Below are positions 1 to 8,208 of a stretch of DNA of 64,000 nucleotides, piece after piece. Where the stretch lies: NCBI GenBank assembly GCA_015233015.1, contig JADFYO010000001.1, positions 62,001 to 126,000 on the forward strand, written 5' to 3'. The DNA comes from Nitrospirota bacterium. GTDB taxonomy: Bacteria > Nitrospirota > Thermodesulfovibrionia > Thermodesulfovibrionales > Magnetobacteriaceae. The stretch's first letter is position 1. The number at the start of each line of letters is the position of its first letter. The position numbers and the translations under genes are program-made. The notes beneath the pieces are model-generated. The model was given only the letters and a program-made list of their open reading frames with translations. It made no database searches and was not told where the DNA came from.

Positions 1-442
1 AAAACATAAACCCTACACCCATACCTATGCCGTCGAAAAAAGACGGTACTATCTTGTTTTTGCTTGCAAATATCTCAGCTCTCGTAAATATAGACGCAAA
101 CGCCACTATGAGCTGTATGTATAGGCCCATCTGCTTATACGCCTCGCGTGCAAAGGCCGCCATCGACAAGTCGGCAACGGTTACCCAGCCAGAGATTATC
201 AGCATAAAAATCGGCATTCTTATTCGGGGATGTATGAACACCCTTATGGCCGATACTGTTACATTTGACATCACGTTTACAAACACGACGGCAATACCCA
301 TCAACACGCCTGTCTTGAGGCCCGTCGTTACGGCTATAGCCGGACACAGGCTGATTGCAAGGCGGAATATGGCGTTTTCTTTAAAAATGCCGCTTAGGGT
401 TACTTTCCAGTAATCTATTTTTTGAGAATTAGTGGCTTCCAT
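1..442 (-). CDS. rnfE: Rnf electron transport complex subunit E (partial, 3' end outside window)
   Basis: This is an integral membrane subunit of the Rnf complex, which couples ferredoxin:NAD+ electron transfer to ion pumping. Translating the minus strand from the ATG at 442 gives about 147 residues that run off the left edge. The N-terminal part has the RnfE/RnfA-type pattern: a short cytoplasmic start, a hydrophobic helix with LCPAIAVTTGLKTGV, then VMSNVTVSAIR and RAEIFASKNK, the last two being typical RnfE loop segments. The start overlaps the 3' end of rnfG by 14 bp, so the genes are translationally linked. rnfA and rnfB are expected further left. The family call is firm; the C-terminal part cannot be judged. 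Confidence 0.9.
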   Translation of the reverse strand, partial: MEATNSQKIDYWKVTLSGIFKENAIFRLAISLCPAIAVTTGLKTGVLMGIAVVFVNVMSNVTVSAIRVFIHPRIRMPIFMLIISGWVTVADLSMAAFAREAYKQMGLYIQLIVAFASIFTRAEIFASKNKIVPSFFDGIGMGVGFMF

Positions 443-1049
443 GCGGGTTGTCTCCTTCATGCATTCCCCCCGTAGTTGAGGGGTCGCTGACCCCTTTAAG
501 GGCCTTCTCTAAGAATATATCGCCGTTTCTTATCCCATCCTCCGTAACTGCCCTCGAGGATATTGTAGCGCCGGTTATCGCCTGAACATACTCAGTTGTC
601 TCCTCTTTTTTTACCTTCAGGTGTTCAATATCCTTGCCTTTAAACTGCTCTATAAACGACGGAGTGGCAACCTCGTCCCCAAGTCCCGGGGTCTCAGCCT
701 GATGTAATATAGTCACCTTCTGTACTATTAAGTCCTTGTTTACAGCAAATAGTATGTTTATATAACTCGAATATCCTTTGGCAAAGGTCTGCACGATATA
801 GCCCATTATCTGACCGTCTTTCTTAGCCGCATAGTACTCGGCATGTTTTTCGTGGGGATGCCAGTCGCCGAGCTTTTCTATTTTATCGGCCTCGGGTATC
901 AATTTTTGCAGGGCGTCTTTCTTCTCCTCTTCGTTATGCTGAAATATTATCGGAGACGTATAGGCGTAAATTAACGCAAGGAGCACTCCGCCCACCACAT
1001 ATATTACGAGCAGGTTCAGGGTTATCTTTATAAGTTCTTTCGTGCTCAT
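429..1049 (-). CDS. rnfG: Rnf complex subunit G, covalent FMN-binding protein
   Basis: RnfG is a membrane-anchored subunit exposing a flavin domain outside the cytoplasm. The 206-residue product has one N-terminal transmembrane helix (about residues 8-30) followed by an FMN-binding domain. The sequence ITGATISSRAV near residue 160 is the family motif in which the second Thr carries phosphoester-linked FMN. The ATG overlaps the stop of rnfD in an ATGA arrangement. The C-terminal tail is His- and Gly-rich (GGMHEGDNPHGSH), an unremarkable lineage-specific extension. Length is normal for the family. Confidence 0.93.
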   Translation of the reverse strand: MSTKELIKITLNLLVIYVVGGVLLALIYAYTSPIIFQHNEEEKKDALQKLIPEADKIEKLGDWHPHEKHAEYYAAKKDGQIMGYIVQTFAKGYSSYINILFAVNKDLIVQKVTILHQAETPGLGDEVATPSFIEQFKGKDIEHLKVKKEETTEYVQAITGATISSRAVTEDGIRNGDIFLEKALKGVSDPSTTGGMHEGDNPHGSH

Positions 1050-2050
1050 TTCTTCGCTTTCTTAGCCCCAAAAACAGATGTCCGGAAGTTTCTGTCAATA
1101 AGCGGCGCAAAACAATTCATGATCAAAATAGCAAACATAACGCCTTCCGGGTAACCGGCCTTCAATCTTATTAATATCGTCAAAAACCCGCACCCTATCC
1201 CAAACAATATCTGGCCCCTCGACACGGTCGGACATGTTACATAATCCGTTGCCATGTAAAACGCCCCAAGCATCAAACCGCCGCTTAGGAGATGCACTAT
1301 CGGGTCCCCTGTGAACAGCCCCTCTTTGCCGCCGAAAATCCACACCCCCAGTGCCACCGTGGCAAGGAATGACAATGGAATCCTAAGGGAAATATACCGG
1401 CGATAAACCAAAAACGCCGCCCCTATCAGTATCGCTATCATAGAGGTCTCACCAAGCGACCCGGGCCTGTGTCCTACGAGAAGTTCTTTATATAAACTTA
1501 ACTTATCGCCAAATACCTCGATGAGTTTCCCCATGCCCTCTTCTTTGAGAATTCCAAGCGGCGTGGCGGTTGTCTTTGCGTTTACGGTCAAAAAAGCCGC
1601 ATCGGGAACCGACCATGTAGTCATAGCGCGCGTCCATGTTATCAGGGCAAAGGCGCGTCCTATCAGCGCCGGATTAAATATATTATACCCAAGTCCGCCA
1701 AAGAGCTGCTTAGTTATCCCTACGCTTACAAACGCGGCAACCAGCGGTATATAAAAAGGTACCGTAGAGGGCATATTTAGACCGAGCAGAAGTCCCGTCA
1801 AAAAGGCACTCCCATCGGCTAATGTTATCTCCTTCCCCGCCACTTTCTGGACAAACCACTCGCTTAACAGTGAGCCGATTATACACAGCGCTGTCACATA
1901 TAACGCCTTGGGGCCAAAATAATATATCCCCATCACAAGGGCCGGCAACAGACTGATACTCACCGTCCACATTATCCGCGGCACCGTCTCCTCACTGCTT
2001 ATGTGAGGGCTTACCGAGACTATCAGTCCTTGCTGCTTGTTTATTTCCAT
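1046..2050 (-). CDS. rnfD: Rnf complex subunit D, membrane flavoprotein
   Basis: This polytopic subunit (334 residues) is homologous to NqrB and carries a second covalent FMN. Hydrophobic helices alternate through the whole chain. The segment TTATPLGILKEE matches the flavinylation site, with Thr just before the conserved PL. Other family signatures are GGLGYNIFNPALIGRAF and the late ATDYVTCP. It lies between rnfC (13 bp upstream) and rnfG (4-bp overlap). The reaction belongs to the whole complex: electrons pass from ferredoxin through the flavins to the NAD-binding subunit with ion translocation. Whether the ion is Na+ or H+ cannot be read from this subunit. Confidence 0.93.
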   Translation of the reverse strand: MEINKQQGLIVSVSPHISSEETVPRIMWTVSISLLPALVMGIYYFGPKALYVTALCIIGSLLSEWFVQKVAGKEITLADGSAFLTGLLLGLNMPSTVPFYIPLVAAFVSVGITKQLFGGLGYNIFNPALIGRAFALITWTRAMTTWSVPDAAFLTVNAKTTATPLGILKEEGMGKLIEVFGDKLSLYKELLVGHRPGSLGETSMIAILIGAAFLVYRRYISLRIPLSFLATVALGVWIFGGKEGLFTGDPIVHLLSGGLMLGAFYMATDYVTCPTVSRGQILFGIGCGFLTILIRLKAGYPEGVMFAILIMNCFAPLIDRNFRTSVFGAKKAKK

Positions 2051-2063
2051 CTGTTATCCTCAA

Positions 2064-3371
2064 TCATCCTGGTTTTACCATCGTCTTTGCAAGCCTTATC
2101 TGTTGAACTATCGGCCTTTTTGACGGACATACGTATGTGCATGAGCCGCACTCAAAGCAATCGAACAGCTGATAGTCCTTTGCGTCCGCATATAAGCCCT
2201 TCTCAGAATAAACACTGAGCATCAGAGGCATCAGCCCCATCGGACAGGCCTCAACGCATCGTCCACACCTGATGCAGTGGTTGAACTTTGTGCGATGCAC
2301 AATATCTTTGTCTTCCATAGCAACGATTCCGGATGTCCCCTTCGTTACCGGCGTGTCGAGGTCATATATAGCAAAACCCATCATCGGACCGCCTGAGATT
2401 ACCTTAACCGCACCGCCTTTCAGACCTCCGCATGTCTCTATGAGCTGAGAGACGGGGGTGCCTATCCTTGCCCTTAGATTCTTCGGAGACACCACACCCG
2501 GGCCGGTTACGCTGACAACACGTTCCATCAGCGGCTTGCCAAGTCGGCACGCCTCGTATATGGCATACGCCGTGCCAACGTTTTGCACTACTACGCCGAC
2601 ATCCATGGGCAGCCCGCCCGCCGGTACTTCACGGTTCAGGATTGATTTAATGAGCATTTTCTCTGCGCCCTGCGGGTATTTTGTAACCAGTGTCCATACT
2701 TCGATATTCTTATAGTTTGATGCGGCTTCTTTTATTTTTGCAATGGCATCCTGCTTGTTCTCTTCGATGCCGATATAACCCCTGTCCAGCCCGAGAACCT
2801 TCATCAAGATTTTCAAGCCCTCGACTACCTCTTTAGGGCTTTCGAGCATGACCCTGTGGTCTGAGGTCAGATATGGCTCGCACTCCGCTCCGTTGATTAT
2901 AATGGCGTCAATCTTTTTTTCTTTCGGAGGGGATAATTTTACGACAGTTGGAAATGTCGCCCCGCCCATGCCTACGATACCTGCGGCCTTAATGCGGCCT
3001 TTCAGTACGTCGGCTTCGCGCTCCATATAACCTGGGTCGTCTTCAAGGGCAACCCACTCGTCAGATTTATCATTTTCTATAACGACACATGGCACCATCC
3101 TGCCGATAGGGGCGGGAAATGCCTCGATACTCGTCACCTTGCCGGCTATGGAGGAGTGCACAGGGGCTGAGACAAACCCTTCGGGGTTTCCGATTAACTG
3201 CCCTGCGACAACCCGCTGGCCAACTTCAACCAAAGATTTGCAAGGCGCCCCAATGTGCTGGCTTAACGGGATAACCGCCCTCTGCGGAGGTTTACATACC
3301 TCAATAGCCGCGCCACATGCCAAATCTTTATGCTCAGGCGGATGTATGCCGCCCAATGTAAACGTACTCAC
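2064..3371 (-). CDS. rnfC: Rnf complex subunit C, NADH/FMN and 2x[4Fe-4S] subunit
   Basis: RnfC is the peripheral subunit where NAD(H) is bound. The 435-residue protein starts with the biotinyl/lipoyl-like region (MSTFTLGGIHPPEHK), followed by a Nuo51-like FMN/NAD fold with GIVGMGGATFPTVVK and the SLBB region. Two ferredoxin-type clusters follow near the C terminus, CIRCGRCVEACP and CFECGSCTYVCP. It is the first rnf gene of the operon in this order (C-D-G-E). The start is the ATG at 3371; a response regulator gene is divergently oriented 200 bp away. The length is close to that of clostridial and deltaproteobacterial RnfC and lacks the long Ala-rich tail of the E. coli protein. Confidence 0.95.
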   Translation of the reverse strand: MSTFTLGGIHPPEHKDLACGAAIEVCKPPQRAVIPLSQHIGAPCKSLVEVGQRVVAGQLIGNPEGFVSAPVHSSIAGKVTSIEAFPAPIGRMVPCVVIENDKSDEWVALEDDPGYMEREADVLKGRIKAAGIVGMGGATFPTVVKLSPPKEKKIDAIIINGAECEPYLTSDHRVMLESPKEVVEGLKILMKVLGLDRGYIGIEENKQDAIAKIKEAASNYKNIEVWTLVTKYPQGAEKMLIKSILNREVPAGGLPMDVGVVVQNVGTAYAIYEACRLGKPLMERVVSVTGPGVVSPKNLRARIGTPVSQLIETCGGLKGGAVKVISGGPMMGFAIYDLDTPVTKGTSGIVAMEDKDIVHRTKFNHCIRCGRCVEACPMGLMPLMLSVYSEKGLYADAKDYQLFDCFECGSCTYVCPSKRPIVQQIRLAKTMVKPG

Positions 3372-3458
3372 TTATGTCCTCCAAAACGTTACCGTATGTG
3401 ATAACATTATATTTCACGTTATGTCAAGAGTGATTATTGCAAAATTTTTGCTGACCGG

Positions 3459-3488
3459 TTGCGTTGCAGTATTAAAAAGTTTTATAAT
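3459..3488 (+). promoter_or_regulatory. Sigma-70 type promoter for the response regulator gene
   Basis: TTGCGT (3459-3464) and a perfect TATAAT (3483-3488) are separated by 18 bp. A start site near 3495 would leave about 20 nt before the leader ORF at 3516, with its ribosome binding site GGGAGAGG at 3503-3510. The -10 box is exact and the -35 box matches 4 of 6. This is sequence-based inference. Confidence 0.45.
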
Positions 3489-3515
3489 TTCTATAAGGTG
3501 AAGGGAGAGGGTATC

Positions 3516-3572
3516 ATGACAATAGAACCGTCAATACGTACAATATTTTACAGAGAAGGAGTATATAGATGA
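3516..3572 (+). CDS. Candidate 18-residue leader peptide coupled to the response regulator
   Basis: An ATG at 3516 follows GGGAGAGG with a 5-nt spacer and opens an 18-codon frame (MTIEPSIRTIFYREGVYR). Its TGA stop overlaps the ATG of the next gene in an ATGA arrangement, the usual layout for translational coupling. The ribosome binding site of the response regulator (GAAGGAG) lies inside this frame. No similarity is recognised. It may be a true small protein, a device that couples translation, or chance. Confidence 0.4.
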   Translation: MTIEPSIRTIFYREGVYR

Positions 3573-3973
3573 GAATACTAATAGCCGATGATGATTCTAA
3601 CAATCGTACTGTATTACTGGGCATGCTGAGAAGTTATGGCGATTGCGATATCGTAGTAAATGGCAAGGAGGCGTTTGAGGCATTTGTCATGGCACATGAC
3701 GAGAAGAAACCCTATGAACTAATTTGCCTGGATATAATGATGCCCGTTATGGATGGCAATGAAGCGTTGACGAAAATGCGCGGATATGAAGAGGAGATGG
3801 GACTTGATATGCCTCAAAAGGAGGCGAAAATTGTTATGACTACTGCCCTTGACCATCCAGACGACATAGTAAAGGCATACCACAAAGGCGGATGCACAGC
3901 ATATCTGATAAAGCCCATAAATAAAAAGGCGGTCATGGAGACGTTATCAGACATAAATGTACTGAATCGATAA
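3569..3973 (+). CDS. Single-domain response regulator (CheY-like receiver)
   Basis: The 134-residue product is one receiver domain. The acidic pocket is IADDDSN at residues 5-11, the phosphoacceptor is Asp55 in CLDIMMPVMDG, a Thr lies in the VMTTALD strand, and the conserved Lys is in YLIKPIN near residue 116. There is no output domain, so it must act by protein contact or as a phosphate relay or sink. It is not part of the che operon: it is transcribed the other way behind its own promoter and leader ORF. Ribosome binding site GAAGGAG lies 8 nt before ATG. The partner kinase is unknown; the orphan kinases in this window are possible but unproven candidates. Confidence 0.88.
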   Translation: MRILIADDDSNNRTVLLGMLRSYGDCDIVVNGKEAFEAFVMAHDEKKPYELICLDIMMPVMDGNEALTKMRGYEEEMGLDMPQKEAKIVMTTALDHPDDIVKAYHKGGCTAYLIKPINKKAVMETLSDINVLNR

Positions 3974-4000
3974 TTTCTCAGGAAACCCAAAAACAGCTGA

Positions 4001-4399
4001 TTATAAATAATCGCCGAGCTTTTTATCTATTTTGCTGACGTGGGTTATGAGCCAATTGCATAAGTGTTCCTGGAGTTTTTGATTTAAATCCTTGCTTGAG
4101 CCTTTTTTCTGATATTCCGACTTTAATCTCTGGAAGTTCGTCCTTAGTGTCTTGTGCTGTTTAAGGTGTGCTTCCGCGTCCTCTTCGTCGTAGTCGTATT
4201 GCTTCATGTACGTCTCTTCAAGGGTCAGGTGGGTTTCAATATAACTTTCGAGATTTTTAATACGTTCCTCGACTATAACGCTTTCCTTGTTCTGTGCTAC
4301 CGCCTCGACAAAGGCATTCACCCTCTGAAACAGCTCTTTGTGCTGTTCGTCCATCAGCTCCACGCCGACGGCTAAATTCTCAGTCCACTGGAACGTCAT
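4001..4399 (-). CDS. Bacteriohemerythrin (non-heme diiron O2-binding protein)
   Basis: A four-helix-bundle O2 carrier or sensor of 132 residues. All seven diiron ligands of the family are visible with normal spacing: His20 (MDEQH), His57 and Glu61 (THLTLEE), His78 and His82 (HLKQH), His120 and Asp125 (HVSKID). The single-domain length is usual. Its ATG overlaps the end of the upstream nuoI-like gene by 4 bp, so the two are probably translated together, an unusual partner for hemerythrin. Possible roles are oxygen scavenging or delivery near an O2-sensitive iron-sulphur enzyme; this is inference from context. Confidence 0.93.
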   Translation of the reverse strand: MTFQWTENLAVGVELMDEQHKELFQRVNAFVEAVAQNKESVIVEERIKNLESYIETHLTLEETYMKQYDYDEEDAEAHLKQHKTLRTNFQRLKSEYQKKGSSKDLNQKLQEHLCNWLITHVSKIDKKLGDYL

Positions 4400-5073
4400 C
4401 GCTTGCCTTTAAAGACAGCCTGGCCGGCCGGGGTCTCAAAATGGTTTTTCCTTGGCGCCCAAAAATTCTTAAAATAGAATTTGCCTTTCTCATCGGTCAT
4501 ATATTTATCCCAGTTGTCCATGAGTTTTTCTTTGGTTAATAGAAATGAATCCTTCGCGGCGTTCGCGTATTCATAATGTCCTGTCAGCACGATAGCCTGA
4601 AATGGACACGCCTCGACACATAACCCGCAGAACAGGCACCTAAGGATTTCTATCTCATACCGGTCAACCACCTTCTCATGGGTCTTCCCCTCGGACGTAT
4701 ATATTGTAATACACTTCGAGGGACACATGGCGGCACACAGGCCGCAGCCCACGCATCGCGCCCTCCGCGTGAGGGGCTTTCTGACAAGGGCGTGCATACC
4801 CCTGAACCCGGGCATTGATTCCCTTTTTTCCTTTGGATATTGCCTCGTTACGGGTTTCTTAAACATATAGGACATCGTCAAAGACATCCCCTGCAGAATT
4901 TCAACGAAAAATATCTTCTTAAAGAATCCCTTCAACAAACCATCAGGCATTGCCCTCGTTACAGGCTTCAGATATGACCGCTTCTCAGCGGGTGAGGCGG
5001 CAGCCGGCACTGGAACTTCCGGCGCGGTTACGCTGGTTTCGTTCGCGGTTACGCTGGCTTCGTTGTCTTCCAT
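4396..5073 (-). CDS. nuoI: NuoI-like 2x[4Fe-4S] ferredoxin subunit, isolated from the nuo operon
   Basis: Family: the complex I subunit carrying clusters N6a and N6b. The 225-residue protein has CVGCGLCAAMCPSKC and CLFCGLCVEACPFQA (about residues 107-160), plus the NuoI features YPKEKRESMPGFRGMHALV and YEIEILRCLFCGLC. The N-terminal 35 residues are a low-complexity Ala/Val/Pro/Thr extension with an internal repeat (EASVTANETSVTAPE) not found in typical NuoI. The gene stands between the rnf and che operons, while nuoL-M-N lie 55 kb away, and it overlaps a hemerythrin gene by 4 bp. It may serve complex I, or be a duplicate feeding electrons elsewhere. A second nuoI outside this window would decide which. 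Confidence 0.85.
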   Translation of the reverse strand: MEDNEASVTANETSVTAPEVPVPAAASPAEKRSYLKPVTRAMPDGLLKGFFKKIFFVEILQGMSLTMSYMFKKPVTRQYPKEKRESMPGFRGMHALVRKPLTRRARCVGCGLCAAMCPSKCITIYTSEGKTHEKVVDRYEIEILRCLFCGLCVEACPFQAIVLTGHYEYANAAKDSFLLTKEKLMDNWDKYMTDEKGKFYFKNFWAPRKNHFETPAGQAVFKGKR

Positions 5074-5147
5074 AGTGGATTAAATTAGCACTCCGCCCTA
5101 CCCTCTGTCAAGATAAAAATTCACCGACGGACAGAGCGCTTCGCACC

Positions 5148-6239
<1,092 letters not shown>

Positions 6240-6291
6240 TTACCACCCGCCTTATGCAGCGGTTATTTTAAATATAATAGTAATTATGTCG

Positions 6292-6798
6292 TTATTGTAC
6301 ATATTCAACCGCTGTTTTCCTTAATTTTTTGAGTAAGACCTGGCCTGTTTGGGTGTTAAAAAAAATCTTTCGCCCTCTGTCGCCGCCGAGGTCAGACGTC
6401 AATGGCTTAAGGCCAAGAGATTCAAGGATTCTTAAGGCCGCGTCTATATTTTGCCTTCCCACTGAAGGCCTTGTTCCGCCATATGTGAGGACATCGCCTC
6501 CGCCAAAGACCTTTACCTCAAGGGTACTCGTGATTACTCCCTTATCCTGCATATTGTTGAGTATATGTATAATGGAGCACGTAACATATTGTAATTTCTC
6601 AGGGTAATCTTCGCAGTCATCCCCCCCACAGTCCGGCAACATGCCGTGGCAGATGGCCGCAACACGCCGTACAGGGTCAAACAGTGTTATAGAGACGCAC
6701 GACCCCAGCACAGTCTTAACCATTGCTGGCTTCTCAGTTATATAAACCTCTCCGGGCTTCAGGAAAATCAGCGGCATTGTCATCTCGCTGAATTTCAT
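6292..6798 (-). CDS. cheD: Chemoreceptor glutamine deamidase CheD
   Basis: CheD deamidates specific receptor glutamines and, in systems with CheC, takes part in adaptation. The 168-residue protein has the catalytic Cys34 (TVLGSCVSITLFD) and His51 (AICHGMLP), 17 residues apart as in the characterised Thermotoga enzyme. FGGGDVL and the GLKPLTSDLGGDRGRKIFFNT region are also family-typical. The ATG overlaps the cheR stop by 4 bp. No cheC is present in the window, so the adaptation scheme here relies on CheR, CheB and CheD as far as can be seen. Confidence 0.95.
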   Translation of the reverse strand: MKFSEMTMPLIFLKPGEVYITEKPAMVKTVLGSCVSITLFDPVRRVAAICHGMLPDCGGDDCEDYPEKLQYVTCSIIHILNNMQDKGVITSTLEVKVFGGGDVLTYGGTRPSVGRQNIDAALRILESLGLKPLTSDLGGDRGRKIFFNTQTGQVLLKKLRKTAVEYVQ

Positions 6799-7673
6799 TT
6801 ATTGACCCTGTATATGGTCGGCGCTACCTGAGTGAATGGGACGTTGAGGCCGCCTATCGTCTCCGAATGCCCCATGAACAGATAGCCGCCCGGATTTAAG
6901 TACTTTGCGAACTTTGTCAGAAGACGCTCCTGCGTAGGTTTATCGAAGTATATTACCACATTCCTGCAAAATACAATGTCCATCGTCTCTCTGAAGCCGA
7001 AGTCGTCATCCATAAAATTCAACCTGCGAAAAATTACGGCGCTCCTCAGCTCCGGCACTATGCGCACGAGCTGTTTTGACTTGTCTTTGCTTCTGAGGAG
7101 GTATTTTTTCCTCAACGGCATTGGTACAGGCTGTATCTTCTCCTCATCGTATATTGCCCCTTTTGCTATACCCAGCACCTTTGTGGAAATGTCCGTTGCG
7201 ATTATAGTGAAGCTGAACCGCCTGCCTGGCGCCCTCTCTGCAAATTCGCTTAGTACCATTGTGAGGGTATAAGGCTCCTCACCCGTTGAGCAGCCGGCGC
7301 TCCAGAGCACCAACTTCCGGCTTACCCCCGCCCCAGTGCTTTCAATAAGCGTCGGAAGGGCATGTTGGGTTAAATAATTAAAATGATTGGGTTCGCGAAA
7401 AAAATCTGTCTTGTTCGTCGTTACGGCGTCTATCATGTGAATCAATTCGCTTTCGGTACCCTGTGGACTAAATACGTAATCGCTGTACTTTTCAAACGAA
7501 CTGATGCCCAGCTTGCGAAGCCTCCTCTGCAGGCGTGCCTCCAGCATCGTTTTTTTCGCAGGGGGCATCTTAATACCCACTTCGTCCTGCACGAACTCGC
7601 TCAGACGACGAAACACCTTGTCCGAAAGAACTGCTGCTGTTTCGACTCTTATGTCATCGTATTCATCTGCCAT
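6795..7673 (-). CDS. cheR: Chemoreceptor methyltransferase CheR
   Basis: CheR transfers methyl groups from S-adenosylmethionine to receptor glutamates. The 292-residue product has an N-terminal helical domain (about 15-75) and the methyltransferase fold, with LWSAGCSTGEEPYTL as the SAM-binding motif, FTIIATDIS, DIVFCRNVVIYF and the terminal YLFMGHSETIGGL. There is no C-terminal pentapeptide-binding or TPR extension. It lies 11 bp after cheW and overlaps cheD by 4 bp, within the one-direction operon. Confidence 0.96.
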   Translation of the reverse strand: MADEYDDIRVETAAVLSDKVFRRLSEFVQDEVGIKMPPAKKTMLEARLQRRLRKLGISSFEKYSDYVFSPQGTESELIHMIDAVTTNKTDFFREPNHFNYLTQHALPTLIESTGAGVSRKLVLWSAGCSTGEEPYTLTMVLSEFAERAPGRRFSFTIIATDISTKVLGIAKGAIYDEEKIQPVPMPLRKKYLLRSKDKSKQLVRIVPELRSAVIFRRLNFMDDDFGFRETMDIVFCRNVVIYFDKPTQERLLTKFAKYLNPGGYLFMGHSETIGGLNVPFTQVAPTIYRVNK

Positions 7674-7684
7674 ATCGTTTTACG

Positions 7685-8179
7685 TTATGACGCCGACTGG
7701 CTTGCTTCCTGGGCAAAGGCCAATTCGTCAGCGGTAAATATCTTGTCGATATCCAGAATAATTATAAACTCCTCGTCCCGCTTGCCCATGCCCTTTATAA
7801 AATCCGTCCTTAATTGCATCCCTATGTTTGGAGCAGGTTCTATCTTCTCCGGTTCAAGCTCTATTACTTCCTGAACTGAATCTGCCAGCGCCCCAAGCAC
7901 CATCGACTCGTTCTCAAACGATACCTCCACTATTATTACACAGGTGTTTACGGTCTTTTCCGTGCGGGTCATTCCGAATTTCAACCTCAGGTCAACCACC
8001 GGGACAACGCTGCCTCTAAGGTTTATTACTCCGCGCATAAACTCCGGTGTGCGCGGTACCTTTGTTACGCTGCTGAACTCCAGCACCTCTCTGACCTTCG
8101 ATATATCGAGGGCAAACATCTCGTCCTCCAGTTTAAATGTCAAATATTGTGTCGCTTCGGCTTCTGCAACTGCTGACAT
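7685..8179 (-). CDS. cheW: Chemotaxis coupling protein CheW
   Basis: CheW is the scaffold linking receptors to the CheA kinase. The 164-residue chain is one CheW domain: YLTFKLEDEMFALDISKVREVLE, then VPRTPEFMRGVINLRGSVVPVVDLR in the middle, which carries the receptor/CheA contact region with the NLRG motif. It lies between cheA and cheR. An acidic stretch near 120 is ordinary. No extra domain is present. Confidence 0.96.
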   Translation of the reverse strand: MSAVAEAEATQYLTFKLEDEMFALDISKVREVLEFSSVTKVPRTPEFMRGVINLRGSVVPVVDLRLKFGMTRTEKTVNTCVIIVEVSFENESMVLGALADSVQEVIELEPEKIEPAPNIGMQLRTDFIKGMGKRDEEFIIILDIDKIFTADELAFAQEASQSAS

Positions 8180-8208
8180 TATCAGGTACCTCCAGATTTA
8201 AAATTTTG

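Noticed and set aside
3395-3440. TTGACA and TATAAT upstream of rnfC on the minus strand
   Set aside because: The two boxes are only 10 bp apart; no -10 at 16-18 bp from the TTGACA is convincing.
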